Positions 1 through 7,671 are shown, counted from the first letter of the stretch. The stretch is 59,512 nt of DNA from an uncultured Porphyromonas sp. (GCA_900546675.1 URDQ01000003.1:1-59512); one strand, 5' to 3'. A program made the numbers and translations. The notes: generated by a model from the letters alone, not told the origin.

Positions 1-196
1 CTTGCTTCGTGTAGGGAAGCAGCGAAACAGAAGACAGACCATAATCCTCCAAGATCCCATACGGAACTTGCGGTAAGTCTACGTGCTCAAAGATTTTGTC
101 TCGCTCCGATTCAATCTGCTGAGCAACTATTCGTGTTGAAAAGGTAAGTAGAGCAAGGCTGATTAAGACAGCTTTGAATATTGGTTTTGTTTTCAT
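1..196 (-). CDS. N-terminal part of a secreted protein, cut by the window edge
   Basis: Reading the minus strand from an ATG at 196 gives about 65 uninterrupted residues running off the window. They start MKTKPIFKAVLISLALLTF and continue to ...TRIVAQQIESERD, which is a typical Sec signal peptide (two lysines, a hydrophobic core, cleavage near VAQQ). The mature part is mixed and not recognisable. It begins 7 bases after the stop of the lipoprotein gene at 204-827 on the same strand, so the two are probably co-transcribed. No function can be assigned from the visible part. Confidence 0.7.
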   Translation of the reverse strand, partial: MKTKPIFKAVLISLALLTFSTRIVAQQIESERDKIFEHVDLPQVPYGILEDYGLSSVSLLPYTKQ

Positions 197-203
197 ACTG
201 AAG

Positions 204-827
204 CTATTCTATAAGTGTTACATTAAAGACTCCATCAGTTATTCGGACTGTATGACTATTCTCTTGCAATGGGTAGGGGGTCCTAGAAGTGAACTCGAAT
301 ACACCTGATATGCGTCCATAAAACTTATCGTCGTCTCCTTTACGATACTCAAAGTGTGTGATCTTAATGGACCCTTTTAGCTTTGGATCTGCGTGATTGA
401 AGCCATAAGGTGCCAAATTTAAATCGGTAAAGACCGCATTCTCAATTTCTTTTTCATCAAACAGCTCTTTGTCAATTTCGACAAGATTATTCTGAACAAC
501 AAACTCTTGAGTTACTTCGAGATTAAATTGAGCATCAGATTTTTTAGGACCATCTGCGTTAAGTGAAAGCTTGATGACAAGACTATCTGTTGTAGTCTTT
601 GAGACACTAAAGGATGAGTATCTTTCTCTGAAAATGGGTCCTGAAACTCTCTTAAACACTACAGGCTTGCCGTTTACACGACAGGCGAGGTAGTTGCGAT
701 CTGTGGGGGGAGGGTCTTGGATTTGGTTGGGGTCTTTCGGGGAGCGAAAGAGACAACAGGAGGTGATGGCTAGTAGGCAGCCTAGTAGACCAACGAATTG
801 TGCGATTCTTATGTTTTGCTGTTTCAT
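204..827 (-). CDS. hypothetical lipoprotein (207 aa)
   Basis: The product starts MKQQNIRIAQFVGLLGCLLA and has a lipobox-like ITSCC at about residues 22-26, so it should be lipidated by Lgt and anchored in the envelope. The mature part is rich in charged residues and beta-prone (several alternating V/F/I stretches, ending in FNVTLIE), which suggests a small beta-sandwich domain; I do not recognise a family. The only nearby downstream gene is the truncated secreted protein 7 bases on, so the pair may form a small envelope operon. The next gene upstream is about 500 bases away, across a repeat-filled gap. Confidence 0.75.
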   Translation of the reverse strand: MKQQNIRIAQFVGLLGCLLAITSCCLFRSPKDPNQIQDPPPTDRNYLACRVNGKPVVFKRVSGPIFRERYSSFSVSKTTTDSLVIKLSLNADGPKKSDAQFNLEVTQEFVVQNNLVEIDKELFDEKEIENAVFTDLNLAPYGFNHADPKLKGSIKITHFEYRKGDDDKFYGRISGVFEFTSRTPYPLQENSHTVRITDGVFNVTLIE

Positions 828-979
828 AACTACGTGTGGTTTATAAGGCTATATATTCATATTGCTAAGACTACTGATATTCTGCCTAATCTGTTCCGTT
901 AGAGTTACGTTCTGGTTACCATCGAGCTGTTGAGTCCGTCTATGATCTGCTGAAGCGTCACATAGTTCCGCAAATCTCA

Positions 980-1102
980 CGAGTAGCCCTTTGTAGGGAC
1001 GCACGATCTGTGCGTCCGTCCCTGTTAAAGGTTACTGAGTTACACGTCTTGTCGTTCGACAACGGACGCACAGATCGTGCGTCCCTACACAGGGTTACAC
1101 GT
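980..1102. repeat. palindromic MITE-like element, copy 1
   Basis: A 27-base arm at 993-1019 (GTAGGGACGCACGATCTGTG then CGTCCGT) is perfectly inverted at 1062-1088. The arms extend outward imperfectly to ACGAGTAGCCCT (980-991) and AGGGTTACACGT (1091-1102), giving an element of about 123 bp with a 42-base loop. An extra half-arm follows at 1105-1121. Related copies lie at 25480-25599 and 59283-59385. The element has no coding capacity. The rest of the 841-1334 gap holds nothing else I can name apart from a hairpin at 1281-1306. Confidence 0.8.
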
Positions 1103-1280
1103 CTCGATCGTGCGTCCCTACACATCGTTACACGTCTCATCAGGCTATCCGACTTGCAGGATCTAGGTAGTTGAGATAGTTTGTTGTGTCTAGCTCTTGC
1201 TTCATACTCTGAGTTCGTTTATTATGGTACTACTAGGATGCCTACCCCATTACGTCAATTGAGGCGATACTATCGAGGTC

Positions 1281-1306
1281 GTTGGGGCATATGATTAAGC
1301 CCCAAC
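1281..1306 (-). terminator. possible terminator hairpin downstream of fbp
   Basis: GTTGGGGC (1281-1288) and GCCCCAAC (1299-1306) form a perfect 8-bp GC-rich stem with a 10-base loop, 28 bases past the fbp stop on the minus strand. No T run follows, so it could be a processing or attenuation hairpin rather than an intrinsic terminator. Confidence 0.4.
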
Positions 1307-1334
1307 AAGATTTGCTGTCAAGTCATCACACATC

Positions 1335-3374
1335 TCACTTCGTGATAATCTGGGGAAGAGACTTGCGCTCCTTGATCAGACCCGCGTTGAAGGCGTGGAG
1401 GAGCTTCTCCAGATCGTCCACCTGCTGCTGTAGGTCAGCACCTACGTCCGTATCAGCTACCAGCATACGGTGTGTGGTACGCTCTGAGATGACCGTCACA
1501 CTCTTGATATCCTCCATCAGCTCCACGGCACGGCGCATCGTCGTAAAGGGCTCGTGCTGCACCAGCTGCATACCTTGCGAATTGTAGATCAATGTGTAGC
1601 CAGCGATACCTGTACTGCTCTGATAAGCTCGGCTGAAGCCTCCGTCGATGATCATCAGCTTGCCACCAGCTGCGATAGGCTTCTCGCCCTTGGCGACCTT
1701 GACTGGGACATGCCCATTGATCACGTGACAGTCCTCACCCTCTAGACCAAACTCGCGGAGGATCATCTCGATCGTCTCTAGATCTTGGCGATACTTAAAG
1801 TAGTAGCCCTTCGTCTCCGTGTGGGTGTTCTTGTCAGCAACAAAATAACGCTCGAAAGTGGTCATAGCAGACTTGTCAAAGAGTGGCGAGTCGGGACCGC
1901 ACCAGAGGTAGAAGATATAGTCCACTGCCGCCTCATGCTTCGGATGACTATGCCTCGAGGGATGCGCTAGGCGCACCACACGATCTATCTCATCTAGCAG
2001 AGCGCGACCACGTAGAGGCTTCGAGTCGAGTACACGCACCGCCTTGAGCTGCCCAGAAGCGTCTAGCGGCATCGAAGCGTGGTAGAGCAAGTTACCATTG
2101 CATACGAGGTACATACTACCTAGTCGATAGAATGCATCTATATGCGTATGGAGCCGCTCACTCGTAGCGAAGGAGCGACGCAAGCGATCCATCACCTCCT
2201 CCTCTTGGGGTGTGAGGCGATAGGGATCCTTCGGGTCAATCGTGGGGAAGTTCATATCGAGCATTTCATGCACGCCATAGTCTTCGTTGGGATTGGTATG
2301 CGAGAGATCGACCGTACCAGCCTCAAAGTCTATCTTGTGGAGCAGGTCACGCTCCTGCATCTGCCACTCAGGGTGACGAGCGATCAACTGATGCTCTAGC
2401 TTGAACTGAATGATGCTGATTGCCTTGTGCATCTGGCTAATCAGGTAAATACCCTTGTCGTCGTACGCCACATCGGAGTCTCCCAGCTTGGGCTTGAAGT
2501 AAGTACACGGGTCACCCGCATAGACCTCACTAGCTAAGCGGGAGAGTGGCATCAAGTTGATTCCATATCCGTCCTCGATGGTATCTAGATTGGCGTAGCG
2601 CAGAGCGATACGTATGACACAGGCGATGCAAGCATCGTTGCCCGCAGCAGCTCCCATCCAGAGCATATCGTGATTACCCCACTGTATGTCCACATTGTGG
2701 TAGTCTAGGAGCGTATCCATAATGTACTGAGCGCCAGGACCACGGTCGTAGATGTCACCGACGATGTGGAGGCGGTCTATGACGAGACGCTTGATCGTCG
2801 CTGAGATAGCGCAGATGAAGTCCTCCGCCTTGCCCGTGGAGATGATTGTAGAGATGATGCTAGAGATGTAAGCCGATTTGTTTGGGTTGACCCCGTCCTC
2901 ATGCAGTAGCTCCTGAATGATGTAGCTATACTGAGGTGGTAGCGCCTTGCGCACCTTCGAGCGGGTGTACTTCTCGCCCACCTTACGGCACACCTTGACG
3001 AGGCGGTTGAGCGTCACCTTGTACCACTCCTCATCAATTTCGCCCGTCTCATGGAGCTGCTCCAGCTTAGCCTGCGGATAGTAGATGAGCGTAGCCAGCT
3101 CACGCATCTGTAGCTCCATCATCTGCCCTGCGAAGACCTCACGGATCTTACGCATCACACTACCAGAAGCGTTTTTCAGCACATGGTCGAAAGCCTCATG
3201 CTCACCGTGCACATCTGCGAGAAAGTGCTCGGTACCCTTCGGGAGGCTCAGGATCGCCTGCAGGTTGATGATCTCTGTAGAGACATCGGCCGAGTTGCGG
3301 AACTGGTTAGAGAGGAGCTGAAGGTATCTCAAGTCATCCTTCGCAGCCTGTATGTCAGTCTTGTCTTGCATCAT
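1335..3374 (-). CDS. fbp: fructose-1,6-bisphosphatase, class III
   Basis: The enzyme removes the 1-phosphate of fructose-1,6-bisphosphate in gluconeogenesis, in the cytoplasm. The 679-residue length fits class III. The metallophosphoesterase motifs are visible: LADVHGEHEAF near residue 52, GDIYDRGPG near 203 and WGNHDMLWMG near 234. The N-terminus (MMQDKTDIQAAKDDLRYLQL) matches the family, so the 3374 start is used. It is monocistronic: a repeat-filled gap lies upstream and a hairpin downstream. A possible -7 box (TAACTTTG, minus strand, 3407-3414) sits about 33 bases before the start. No class I or II FBPase is seen in the window. Confidence 0.95.
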   Translation of the reverse strand: MMQDKTDIQAAKDDLRYLQLLSNQFRNSADVSTEIINLQAILSLPKGTEHFLADVHGEHEAFDHVLKNASGSVMRKIREVFAGQMMELQMRELATLIYYPQAKLEQLHETGEIDEEWYKVTLNRLVKVCRKVGEKYTRSKVRKALPPQYSYIIQELLHEDGVNPNKSAYISSIISTIISTGKAEDFICAISATIKRLVIDRLHIVGDIYDRGPGAQYIMDTLLDYHNVDIQWGNHDMLWMGAAAGNDACIACVIRIALRYANLDTIEDGYGINLMPLSRLASEVYAGDPCTYFKPKLGDSDVAYDDKGIYLISQMHKAISIIQFKLEHQLIARHPEWQMQERDLLHKIDFEAGTVDLSHTNPNEDYGVHEMLDMNFPTIDPKDPYRLTPQEEEVMDRLRRSFATSERLHTHIDAFYRLGSMYLVCNGNLLYHASMPLDASGQLKAVRVLDSKPLRGRALLDEIDRVVRLAHPSRHSHPKHEAAVDYIFYLWCGPDSPLFDKSAMTTFERYFVADKNTHTETKGYYFKYRQDLETIEMILREFGLEGEDCHVINGHVPVKVAKGEKPIAAGGKLMIIDGGFSRAYQSSTGIAGYTLIYNSQGMQLVQHEPFTTMRRAVELMEDIKSVTVISERTTHRMLVADTDVGADLQQQVDDLEKLLHAFNAGLIKERKSLPQIITK

Positions 3375-3470
3375 GTCTATCTATTATCTGAGAATATATT
3401 ATGCTTCAAAGTTACTAAATAAAAGAAGACAGCGAGCAACACCTCGGTTGGCCTAGATAACGCAAGTCTC

Positions 3471-3535
3471 ACGAGTGACGATTTGCGAGGACGCACGGCT
3501 CGGATGGTGTGCGTCACCTACAGATCGTCACTCGT
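3471..3535. repeat. degenerate MITE-like palindrome remnant
   Basis: The perfect 12-base ends ACGAGTGACGAT (3471-3482) and ATCGTCACTCGT (3524-3535) flank GAGGACGCACGG and GTGTGCGTCACCTAC. This matches the outer and inner parts of the 120-bp palindromic family but in shortened, mutated form. It fills much of the 198-base gap between the PIN-domain gene and fbp. Confidence 0.6.
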
Positions 3536-3572
3536 CTCAGAGGTCTAAACGTTGCGAAGCTTTGGGGTAGTC

Positions 3573-4088
3573 TCAAGAGTTGCTCCACAGGTTTAGCCTC
3601 TTGTCTATTTCATCTTTTGGCAAGCGGGAGTTTCGGATGAAGAGCTGTTGTAGCTTTTGGCAGGCGGTACTATGAGGGAGTATGTTTTCCTCGACTAGCT
3701 GGTCGAAAATGTATAGTATGCCTCGGACGTTGATGTCCATCTCTTTAGCACTGCGCATCATCTTCTTGTCTCCAGTGAGTACGGTGGCGCTTAGCTTGAT
3801 ACCTTGGTAGAGTACGGAGCAGTCTGTGAAGGAGAGTCCTTTGCGTTGTCTCTCGTCAAAGAATTGATACACCTGAGCCATAAAGCCTGGGGTGTCAAAC
3901 TGCTCGATGATTAGTCCGCCTACGTTGTCGAGGTAGGCTCTCTGCTGTTTGTCTTTCAGCTCGTGGAGTACAAATATATTGGTGTGTATCTGATATCCTA
4001 ATTGTAGAAAGTCTTCGTAAAGGTCTAAGTCGATCAAGTCTATAAAGATGTTTGTGTCGCTAACGACAACGAGCTGTGTCTGACTCAT
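3573..4088 (-). CDS. PIN-domain protein, probable ribonuclease partner of the XRE-ImmA protein
   Basis: This 171-residue protein has the four acidic residues expected of a PIN nuclease: D11 in SDTNIFIDL, E43 in LHELKDK, D89 in FTDCSVL and D107 in LTGDKKM. PIN folds cleave RNA in Mg/Mn-dependent fashion and are common toxins. Its start overlaps the stop of the upstream XRE-ImmA gene by 4 bases (ATGA), so translation is coupled. All four acidic positions are intact, so it should be active. The toxin role is inferred from domain and context only; a housekeeping RNase cannot be excluded. Confidence 0.8.
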   Translation of the reverse strand: MSQTQLVVVSDTNIFIDLIDLDLYEDFLQLGYQIHTNIFVLHELKDKQQRAYLDNVGGLIIEQFDTPGFMAQVYQFFDERQRKGLSFTDCSVLYQGIKLSATVLTGDKKMMRSAKEMDINVRGILYIFDQLVEENILPHSTACQKLQQLFIRNSRLPKDEIDKRLNLWSNS

Positions 4089-5152
4089 ATATTGGCGTTT
4101 AGCAGATTGACGACTTGATTGGCTGGTATGCCAGCCTCTTGGAGATAGATTTGAGCTTTAGCTTGGGTTATTAAGTCTAGGTCTAGCGCTTTGATGACAA
4201 GTCTTGCGAAGCGGTTGCTCTGAGGCTCTACGTATCTGCTCTTTTCTAAGGTCTCCCGCAGCTCTTCGGATTTGTTTTTGTTGATAAAATATCCTCTGCA
4301 ATTGCTCTGAGATATAAGCTGCATCTCACCTAAACGATATACGATAGCATCAATGGAGATACCATAGGCACTTTGTAGCTCAATCAACTCGGGGAGAGAA
4401 AATCTCTTCCTGCGCCCTCCAAAGAACTCTCTGATGATGTCACTGGGGAGTAATAGATGGCTAGCAAATGCGGTGCAGAGCTTCTCGCCTTCTCTCTCAG
4501 GGATAGTCTCTAGTGAGTTTTTGAGGAGGAGGTGAGCGAGTTCATGCAGTAAGGTTAGTCGCTTTCGTTCGGTGCTCTCTATATCACTATTGTATGCTAT
4601 GACGGGTATGACTTCATTGGCAAAGAAACTGACACCATCGAATCCTTTCTTGCCAGCTACGCCAATGACTTTGATGCCCATAGTCTCGAGTAGGCTGGAG
4701 ACGTTTGATATAGGAGATAGTCCTAAATGGTAGATCTGTCGGACTTGCTTTGCGATCTCTTTGATGCCTGCGGGAGATGCGATGACATCTCTAGTTATTG
4801 CGTCTCTATCGAATGAGGGCTTGATATCCATGACCTCTTCGAGCTCTAGGTAATTCTCCAGCTGTCTCTCGATTTTTTGCCAGATCTTTTTATCCTCTTT
4901 GCTGGAAAAGGCTTTTATCTTTCTAAAGCTTACTGACTCAATTATAGGGGTCTCTTGGCAGACGAAGTAGTCTATGGGTAGGTCGAGAGCTTCTGATAGT
5001 GCTATGAGTGTAGCGCCTGTGATCTCTTTACCTCCCCGCTCTAAGTTGCTGATATGAGTGTGAGATACTCCGACTTTGTCTGCAAGCTCTCTTAAGGTCA
5101 TACCTCTTAAGGCACGTCCTTTTCTGATTCGCTCTCCAGTTGATCGCTCCAT
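4085..5152 (-). CDS. XRE-family HTH / ImmA-IrrE metallopeptidase fusion
   Basis: Residues about 5-65 form an XRE helix-turn-helix (RGMTLRELADKVGVSHTHIS). Residues about 150-250 form an ImmA/IrrE zinc peptidase with HELAH at 203-207 and a likely third ligand at E223 in EGEKLCTAFASHLLLP. Proteins of this layout bind DNA and, in characterised relatives, cleave regulators or act as antitoxins. The gene precedes a PIN nuclease with a 4-base overlap. An 8-bp inverted repeat, GTTTACAA/TTGTAAAC, spans its promoter, which suggests autoregulation. The target of the peptidase is unknown. Confidence 0.88.
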   Translation of the reverse strand: MERSTGERIRKGRALRGMTLRELADKVGVSHTHISNLERGGKEITGATLIALSEALDLPIDYFVCQETPIIESVSFRKIKAFSSKEDKKIWQKIERQLENYLELEEVMDIKPSFDRDAITRDVIASPAGIKEIAKQVRQIYHLGLSPISNVSSLLETMGIKVIGVAGKKGFDGVSFFANEVIPVIAYNSDIESTERKRLTLLHELAHLLLKNSLETIPEREGEKLCTAFASHLLLPSDIIREFFGGRRKRFSLPELIELQSAYGISIDAIVYRLGEMQLISQSNCRGYFINKNKSEELRETLEKSRYVEPQSNRFARLVIKALDLDLITQAKAQIYLQEAGIPANQVVNLLNANI

Positions 5153-5202
5153 ACGTTTTGGTTCTTTTGTTTTCGCCTTTATGGTTTGGTGGAAATGATT
5201 TG

Positions 5203-5239
5203 GTTTACAAAGGTAGTGATAATTGTTTGGATTGTAAAC
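5203..5239 (-). promoter_or_regulatory. promoter with overlapping operator-like inverted repeat
   Basis: On the minus strand TTTA (5235-5238), 19 bases, then TACCTTTG (5208-5215) gives a Bacteroidota -33/-7 promoter about 55 bases before the XRE-ImmA start. The perfect inverted repeat GTTTACAA (5203-5210) / TTGTAAAC (5232-5239) has 21 bases between halves, so one half covers each promoter box. This fits repression by the XRE protein encoded immediately downstream (inference). Confidence 0.55.
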
Positions 5240-5253
5240 GGAGGGGCAAGAGA

Positions 5254-5282
5254 TTAGATGTTAGAAGTTAGAGGGTAGGGGG
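5254..5282. repeat. short TTAGANN heptad array
   Basis: Four degenerate 7-bp units (TTAGATG, TTAGAAG, TTAGAGG, then a GTAGG remnant) lie tandemly upstream of the XRE-ImmA promoter. A run of seven G follows at 5278-5284 and one of nine G at 5311-5319. Confidence 0.6.
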
Positions 5283-5360
5283 GGAGATAATTCTTGTTTT
5301 GAGGTGCTGAGGGGGGGGGCTAAGCTGGCGTGCATTAGTTAATTGAGACTATAAAATAGG

Positions 5361-5526
5361 ATAGCCACGTGGAGATTTGACGTTTCCCACGTGGCTATTT
5401 TTTGTTTTCCACGTAGGCGAGAATCATTTCCTCCGAAGTTTCATTTTGTTTCTACGTGGAGAGCATTTCCCGCCTACGTGGCAAATGTTTTTTGTCCACG
5501 TGGGTGTTTATGATTGTCCACGTGGG
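5361..5526 (-). repeat. CACGTGG/TTCGGAGGAA mosaic element, copy A (inverted)
   Basis: Seven CACGTGG-like boxes flank one TTCGGAGGAA box (minus strand, 5428-5437). ATAGCCACGTGG (5361-5372) pairs perfectly with CCACGTGGCTAT (5387-5398), a 12-bp stem with a 14-base loop followed on the plus strand by a T run (5399-5404). Read on the minus strand the order of boxes matches copies B and C, so this is an inverted copy, with one TTCGGAGGAA box instead of two. The remainder of the 5153-5789 gap holds heptad arrays and a terminator; I see no gene. Confidence 0.8.
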
Positions 5527-5533
5527 GATTGAT

Positions 5534-5680
5534 TTAGAGGTTAGAGGTTAGAGCCTAGAGGTTAGAGATTAGAGCCTAGTCTCTAGTTGCTAGTGGCTCT
5601 AGTGGCACTAGGAGCAGTAGTATTTCTAGCCAACAGCCAACAGCTAACAGCTAATGGCCAACTACAACAGCCAACCGCCG
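5534..5680. repeat. two degenerate 7-bp tandem arrays
   Basis: From 5534 the units run TTAGAGG, TTAGAGC, CTAGAGG, TTAGAGA, TTAGAGC, CTAGTCT, CTAGTTG, CTAGTGG. From 5629 a second array runs CCAACAG, CCAACAG, CTAACAG, CTAATGG, CCAACTA, with more units to 5680. Both keep a 7-bp period while the bases drift. There is no coding capacity; see the similar arrays at 45487 and 51565. Confidence 0.7.
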
Positions 5681-5692
5681 ATCACAATAGCA

Positions 5693-5731
5693 AAGGTCAC
5701 CTAACCCTCACGGAGAGGACTAGGTGACCTT
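5693..5731 (-). terminator. terminator hairpin after the alanine-rich lipoprotein gene
   Basis: AAGGTCACCTA (5693-5703) and TAGGTGACCTT (5721-5731) form a perfect 11-bp stem with a 17-base loop, about 60 bases past the stop at 5790. On the minus strand the stem ends in CCTTTGC, a weak T run. Confidence 0.6.
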
Positions 5732-5789
5732 CGTCATGTTTGGTTGCTTAGGTTATCTCAGATTGCGAATGATCTAGAGAAGTTGGTGT

Positions 5790-6077
5790 TTACTTCTTGA
5801 TCTCTTCCTTAGCCTGTTCAGCGGCCTGCTGAGCCTGGTCAGTAGCATTCTCTACGGCTGCTGTCGTAGCATTAGCTGCTGCGTTAGCCTCGTCTACAGC
5901 GACCTGAGCTGCATCCTCAGTAGCCTGCTGCATATCCTGAGCTGCCGCATCAAGATTCTCCTGAGCGTTCTCTAGGTTCTGCTCAGCTTGCTGAGCGTTC
6001 TGACTTTTGTTCTCCTTGTTGCAAGAAACAAGGCTTAGAGCTGCAACAGCAGCTACAAGTACAAATACCTTCTTCAT
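5790..6077 (-). CDS. small alanine/glutamine-rich coiled-coil lipoprotein
   Basis: Starting at the ATG at 6077 gives a 95-residue product with signal MKKVFVLVAAVAALSLVSC, cysteine as the lipidation site and a mature part made almost wholly of A, Q, E, N and D. Heptad-like spacing predicts one long amphipathic helix, resembling Lpp- or YtxH-like envelope helices (inference). An upstream in-frame ATG at 6113 would spoil the signal peptide and lies on the promoter -7 box, so it is rejected. The promoter is at 6111-6141 and the terminator at 5693-5731, so the gene is a one-gene unit. Confidence 0.85.
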   Translation of the reverse strand: MKKVFVLVAAVAALSLVSCNKENKSQNAQQAEQNLENAQENLDAAAQDMQQATEDAAQVAVDEANAAANATTAAVENATDQAQQAAEQAKEEIKK

Positions 6078-6110
6078 ATTAGCTTTAGTATAAGTGATTA
6101 GTAACTGGTG

Positions 6111-6141
6111 CAAAGGTACGCATTAATTTCGAATGTGCAAG
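6111..6141 (-). promoter_or_regulatory. promoter of the small lipoprotein gene
   Basis: On the minus strand CTTG (6138-6141), 19 bases, TACCTTTG (6111-6118) matches the Bacteroidota sigma consensus TTTG-N19-TAnnTTTG except for one base. It sits 34 bases before the chosen ATG at 6077, which supports that start over the longer reading. Confidence 0.6.
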
Positions 6142-6770
6142 CATCTGACAGATTTAGTTATATCATCAAGCGTGTAGTAGGTGTATGGTATCGCCACATT
6201 GTGCCCTGTGGGCTGCACCTGATAGGCGGGGATCTCAGTGGCGCAATAAGCGAGTGCGACGAACTCGGTGCAGTAAAGTGTGGTCGTATCTCTGAGATCA
6301 AAGTGCGAGTCGAACCTCTTGGGATACCGCCCCTCAGGGCGATGTAGCGCTATGTAGGCTCTCATCTTCTGCAGGCCTAAGCTGTCTAGAGCGAGGGCGG
6401 GATAGACAGCTACCGCCTCCGACTCCATCACGAAGCTGTCTAGCGACTGACGAAAGATACCGTTGGCTCCGAGTGAACTGTCCTGGTAAGCGTGCCATAC
6501 GACCCAGCGTTGACCCGTAGAGTCGTAGTCGATAATGCCGCAGTGGCTGTAGCGTTGCTCCTCGGAGGCTATCTTGCTAAAGAAGGTCGAGAGCATCCCC
6601 TCGCCACGACGCAGTATGAGACTGCCGGGGCGTAGTGTAGTCGTATCGAGAGCGATGCTCTCCTGCTCGTGGTGAGACGTGCAGGAGACTGCACCGCATA
6701 ATATAAGCCCCAAGAGCAATAGGAGGAGATACCTCGCTAGCTCTTGGGGCTTGTGGTAGATAGACTTCAT
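6123..6770 (-). CDS. YiiX/YebB-like (NlpC/P60-type) cysteine hydrolase lipoprotein
   Basis: A 215-residue protein with an N-terminal hydrophobic stretch ending in GAVSC (lipobox near residue 30). PGSLILRRGEG, YSHCGII and LYCTEFVALAY follow, which is the permuted papain-like arrangement with a His in YSHCGI and the catalytic Cys in YCTEF. Relatives (YiiX/YebB) are placed in the NlpC/P60 superfamily, whose members hydrolyse peptidoglycan peptides or amide and thioester bonds; the real substrate is unknown. It stands at the end of a row of lipoprotein genes on the same strand and is probably periplasmic, anchored to a membrane. Confidence 0.8.
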   Translation of the reverse strand: MKSIYHKPQELARYLLLLLLGLILCGAVSCTSHHEQESIALDTTTLRPGSLILRRGEGMLSTFFSKIASEEQRYSHCGIIDYDSTGQRWVVWHAYQDSSLGANGIFRQSLDSFVMESEAVAVYPALALDSLGLQKMRAYIALHRPEGRYPKRFDSHFDLRDTTTLYCTEFVALAYCATEIPAYQVQPTGHNVAIPYTYYTLDDITKSVRCLHIRN

Positions 6771-6818
6771 CTAGAGATTAAGTTTAGAGTGCGCGTGCCT
6801 GAGTGGCAGTTGCTTCGG

Positions 6819-7223
6819 TTAGTCCATAATAAAGTTAACAATCCTCCAGTTGTTATCTACTTGCTTGAGTACAACTTTCTGTAGAGACATCTCGGAGCTT
6901 TTGTTTGCGTAAGGCTCCGAGATTTCTACATAACAAATGATCGCATTGTCCATCTCCTTGGTCTGAGTGATGTTGTATACTACTTTGGACAAGTCAAACC
7001 CTTTACTGATTTCTTCTTCGTTCTGAGAGGCTTGAGCTATAACGTCTACATAAGCTTCTACTTTACTATCTCCTGCGTACTCTTTTGCTTCATCAAAGCG
7101 TTGGGCAAGTAGAGCATCAAAGAACTTTCTAGTTACTTGCTCTGCTTGCTCTGTAGGAGTGCTACAAGAAATAAATGCCCACAGACTAGCGAATGCTAGG
7201 CTTAAAAAGATGGCTCTTTTCAT
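6819..7223 (-). CDS. DUF4878-like lipoprotein, paralogue 2
   Basis: 134 residues: signal MKRAIFLSLAFASLWAFISC, then PTEQAEQVTRKFFDALLAQRFDEAKEYA and a C-terminal beta part ending VVLKQVDNNWRIVNFIMD. This is the NTF2-like layout of DUF4878 lipoproteins: a helix carrying the 'F..AL....F..A' pattern, then a sheet. It is a clear tandem paralogue of the gene at 7276-7671 (shared LVKVDNxW-type ending), 52 bases downstream of it. Its biochemical role is unknown. Confidence 0.8.
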   Translation of the reverse strand: MKRAIFLSLAFASLWAFISCSTPTEQAEQVTRKFFDALLAQRFDEAKEYAGDSKVEAYVDVIAQASQNEEEISKGFDLSKVVYNITQTKEMDNAIICYVEISEPYANKSSEMSLQKVVLKQVDNNWRIVNFIMD

Positions 7224-7275
7224 ACGCTGATTAGGGTTGGAGGATTGTATAGTCTTTACTTGGTCTAAACCTCGG

Positions 7276-7671
7276 TTACTTCATAGGTACTTCGACGACC
7301 TTCCACTCGTTGTCCACCTTGGTGAGGACCACCTTCTGATTGATAGTGTCTGGATTGTCTGAAGGCTCGATGGTCTCTACATAGCAGATGACCGTGTCCT
7401 GTTGCTGCTCCGTACGGGTGATACGGCTCGTAATCTTAGAGTTGGCCGCCTTTTCCTCTTCAGACTTTTCGGAGTCAAAGTACTCAGCAAGACCCACATA
7501 AGCCTCAGCCTGCTCCGATGCCGTGTAGCTACGAGCCTTATCGTAGTCGCTAGCGTTGAGAGCATTGATGAAGTCCATGGTGACTCGCTCTGCCTTTTTC
7601 GTAGGACTGGAGCATGCTGCAAACGCCAGCACGCTGACGAGCGCAAAGCTGATTAAAGCTAATCTCTTCAT
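7276..7671 (-). CDS. DUF4878-like lipoprotein, paralogue 1
   Basis: 131 residues with signal MKRLALISFALVSVLAFAAC, then PTKKAERVTMDFINALNASD and the C-terminal strand set QKVVLTKVDNEWKVVEVPMK. The fold expected is NTF2-like. It shares the opening MKR, the 'AE.VT..F..AL' helix and the final 'KVDN.W.VV' strand with its downstream neighbour, so the two arose by tandem duplication and then diverged strongly. It lies 55 bases downstream of aspA on the same strand, but functional linkage is not evident. Confidence 0.8.
   Translation of the reverse strand: MKRLALISFALVSVLAFAACSSPTKKAERVTMDFINALNASDYDKARSYTASEQAEAYVGLAEYFDSEKSEEEKAANSKITSRITRTEQQQDTVICYVETIEPSDNPDTINQKVVLTKVDNEWKVVEVPMK

Noticed and set aside
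958..1140. 60-codon minus-strand frame across the first palindromic element
   Set aside because: It is a by-product of the repeat: the peptide is itself repetitive (CRDARS, TLCRDARS) and the same string appears in frames over other copies.
5361..5526. CRISPR array
   Set aside because: The repeated boxes are 7-10 bp with variable spacing and no 25-35 bp direct repeats with unique spacers; no cas genes are in the window.
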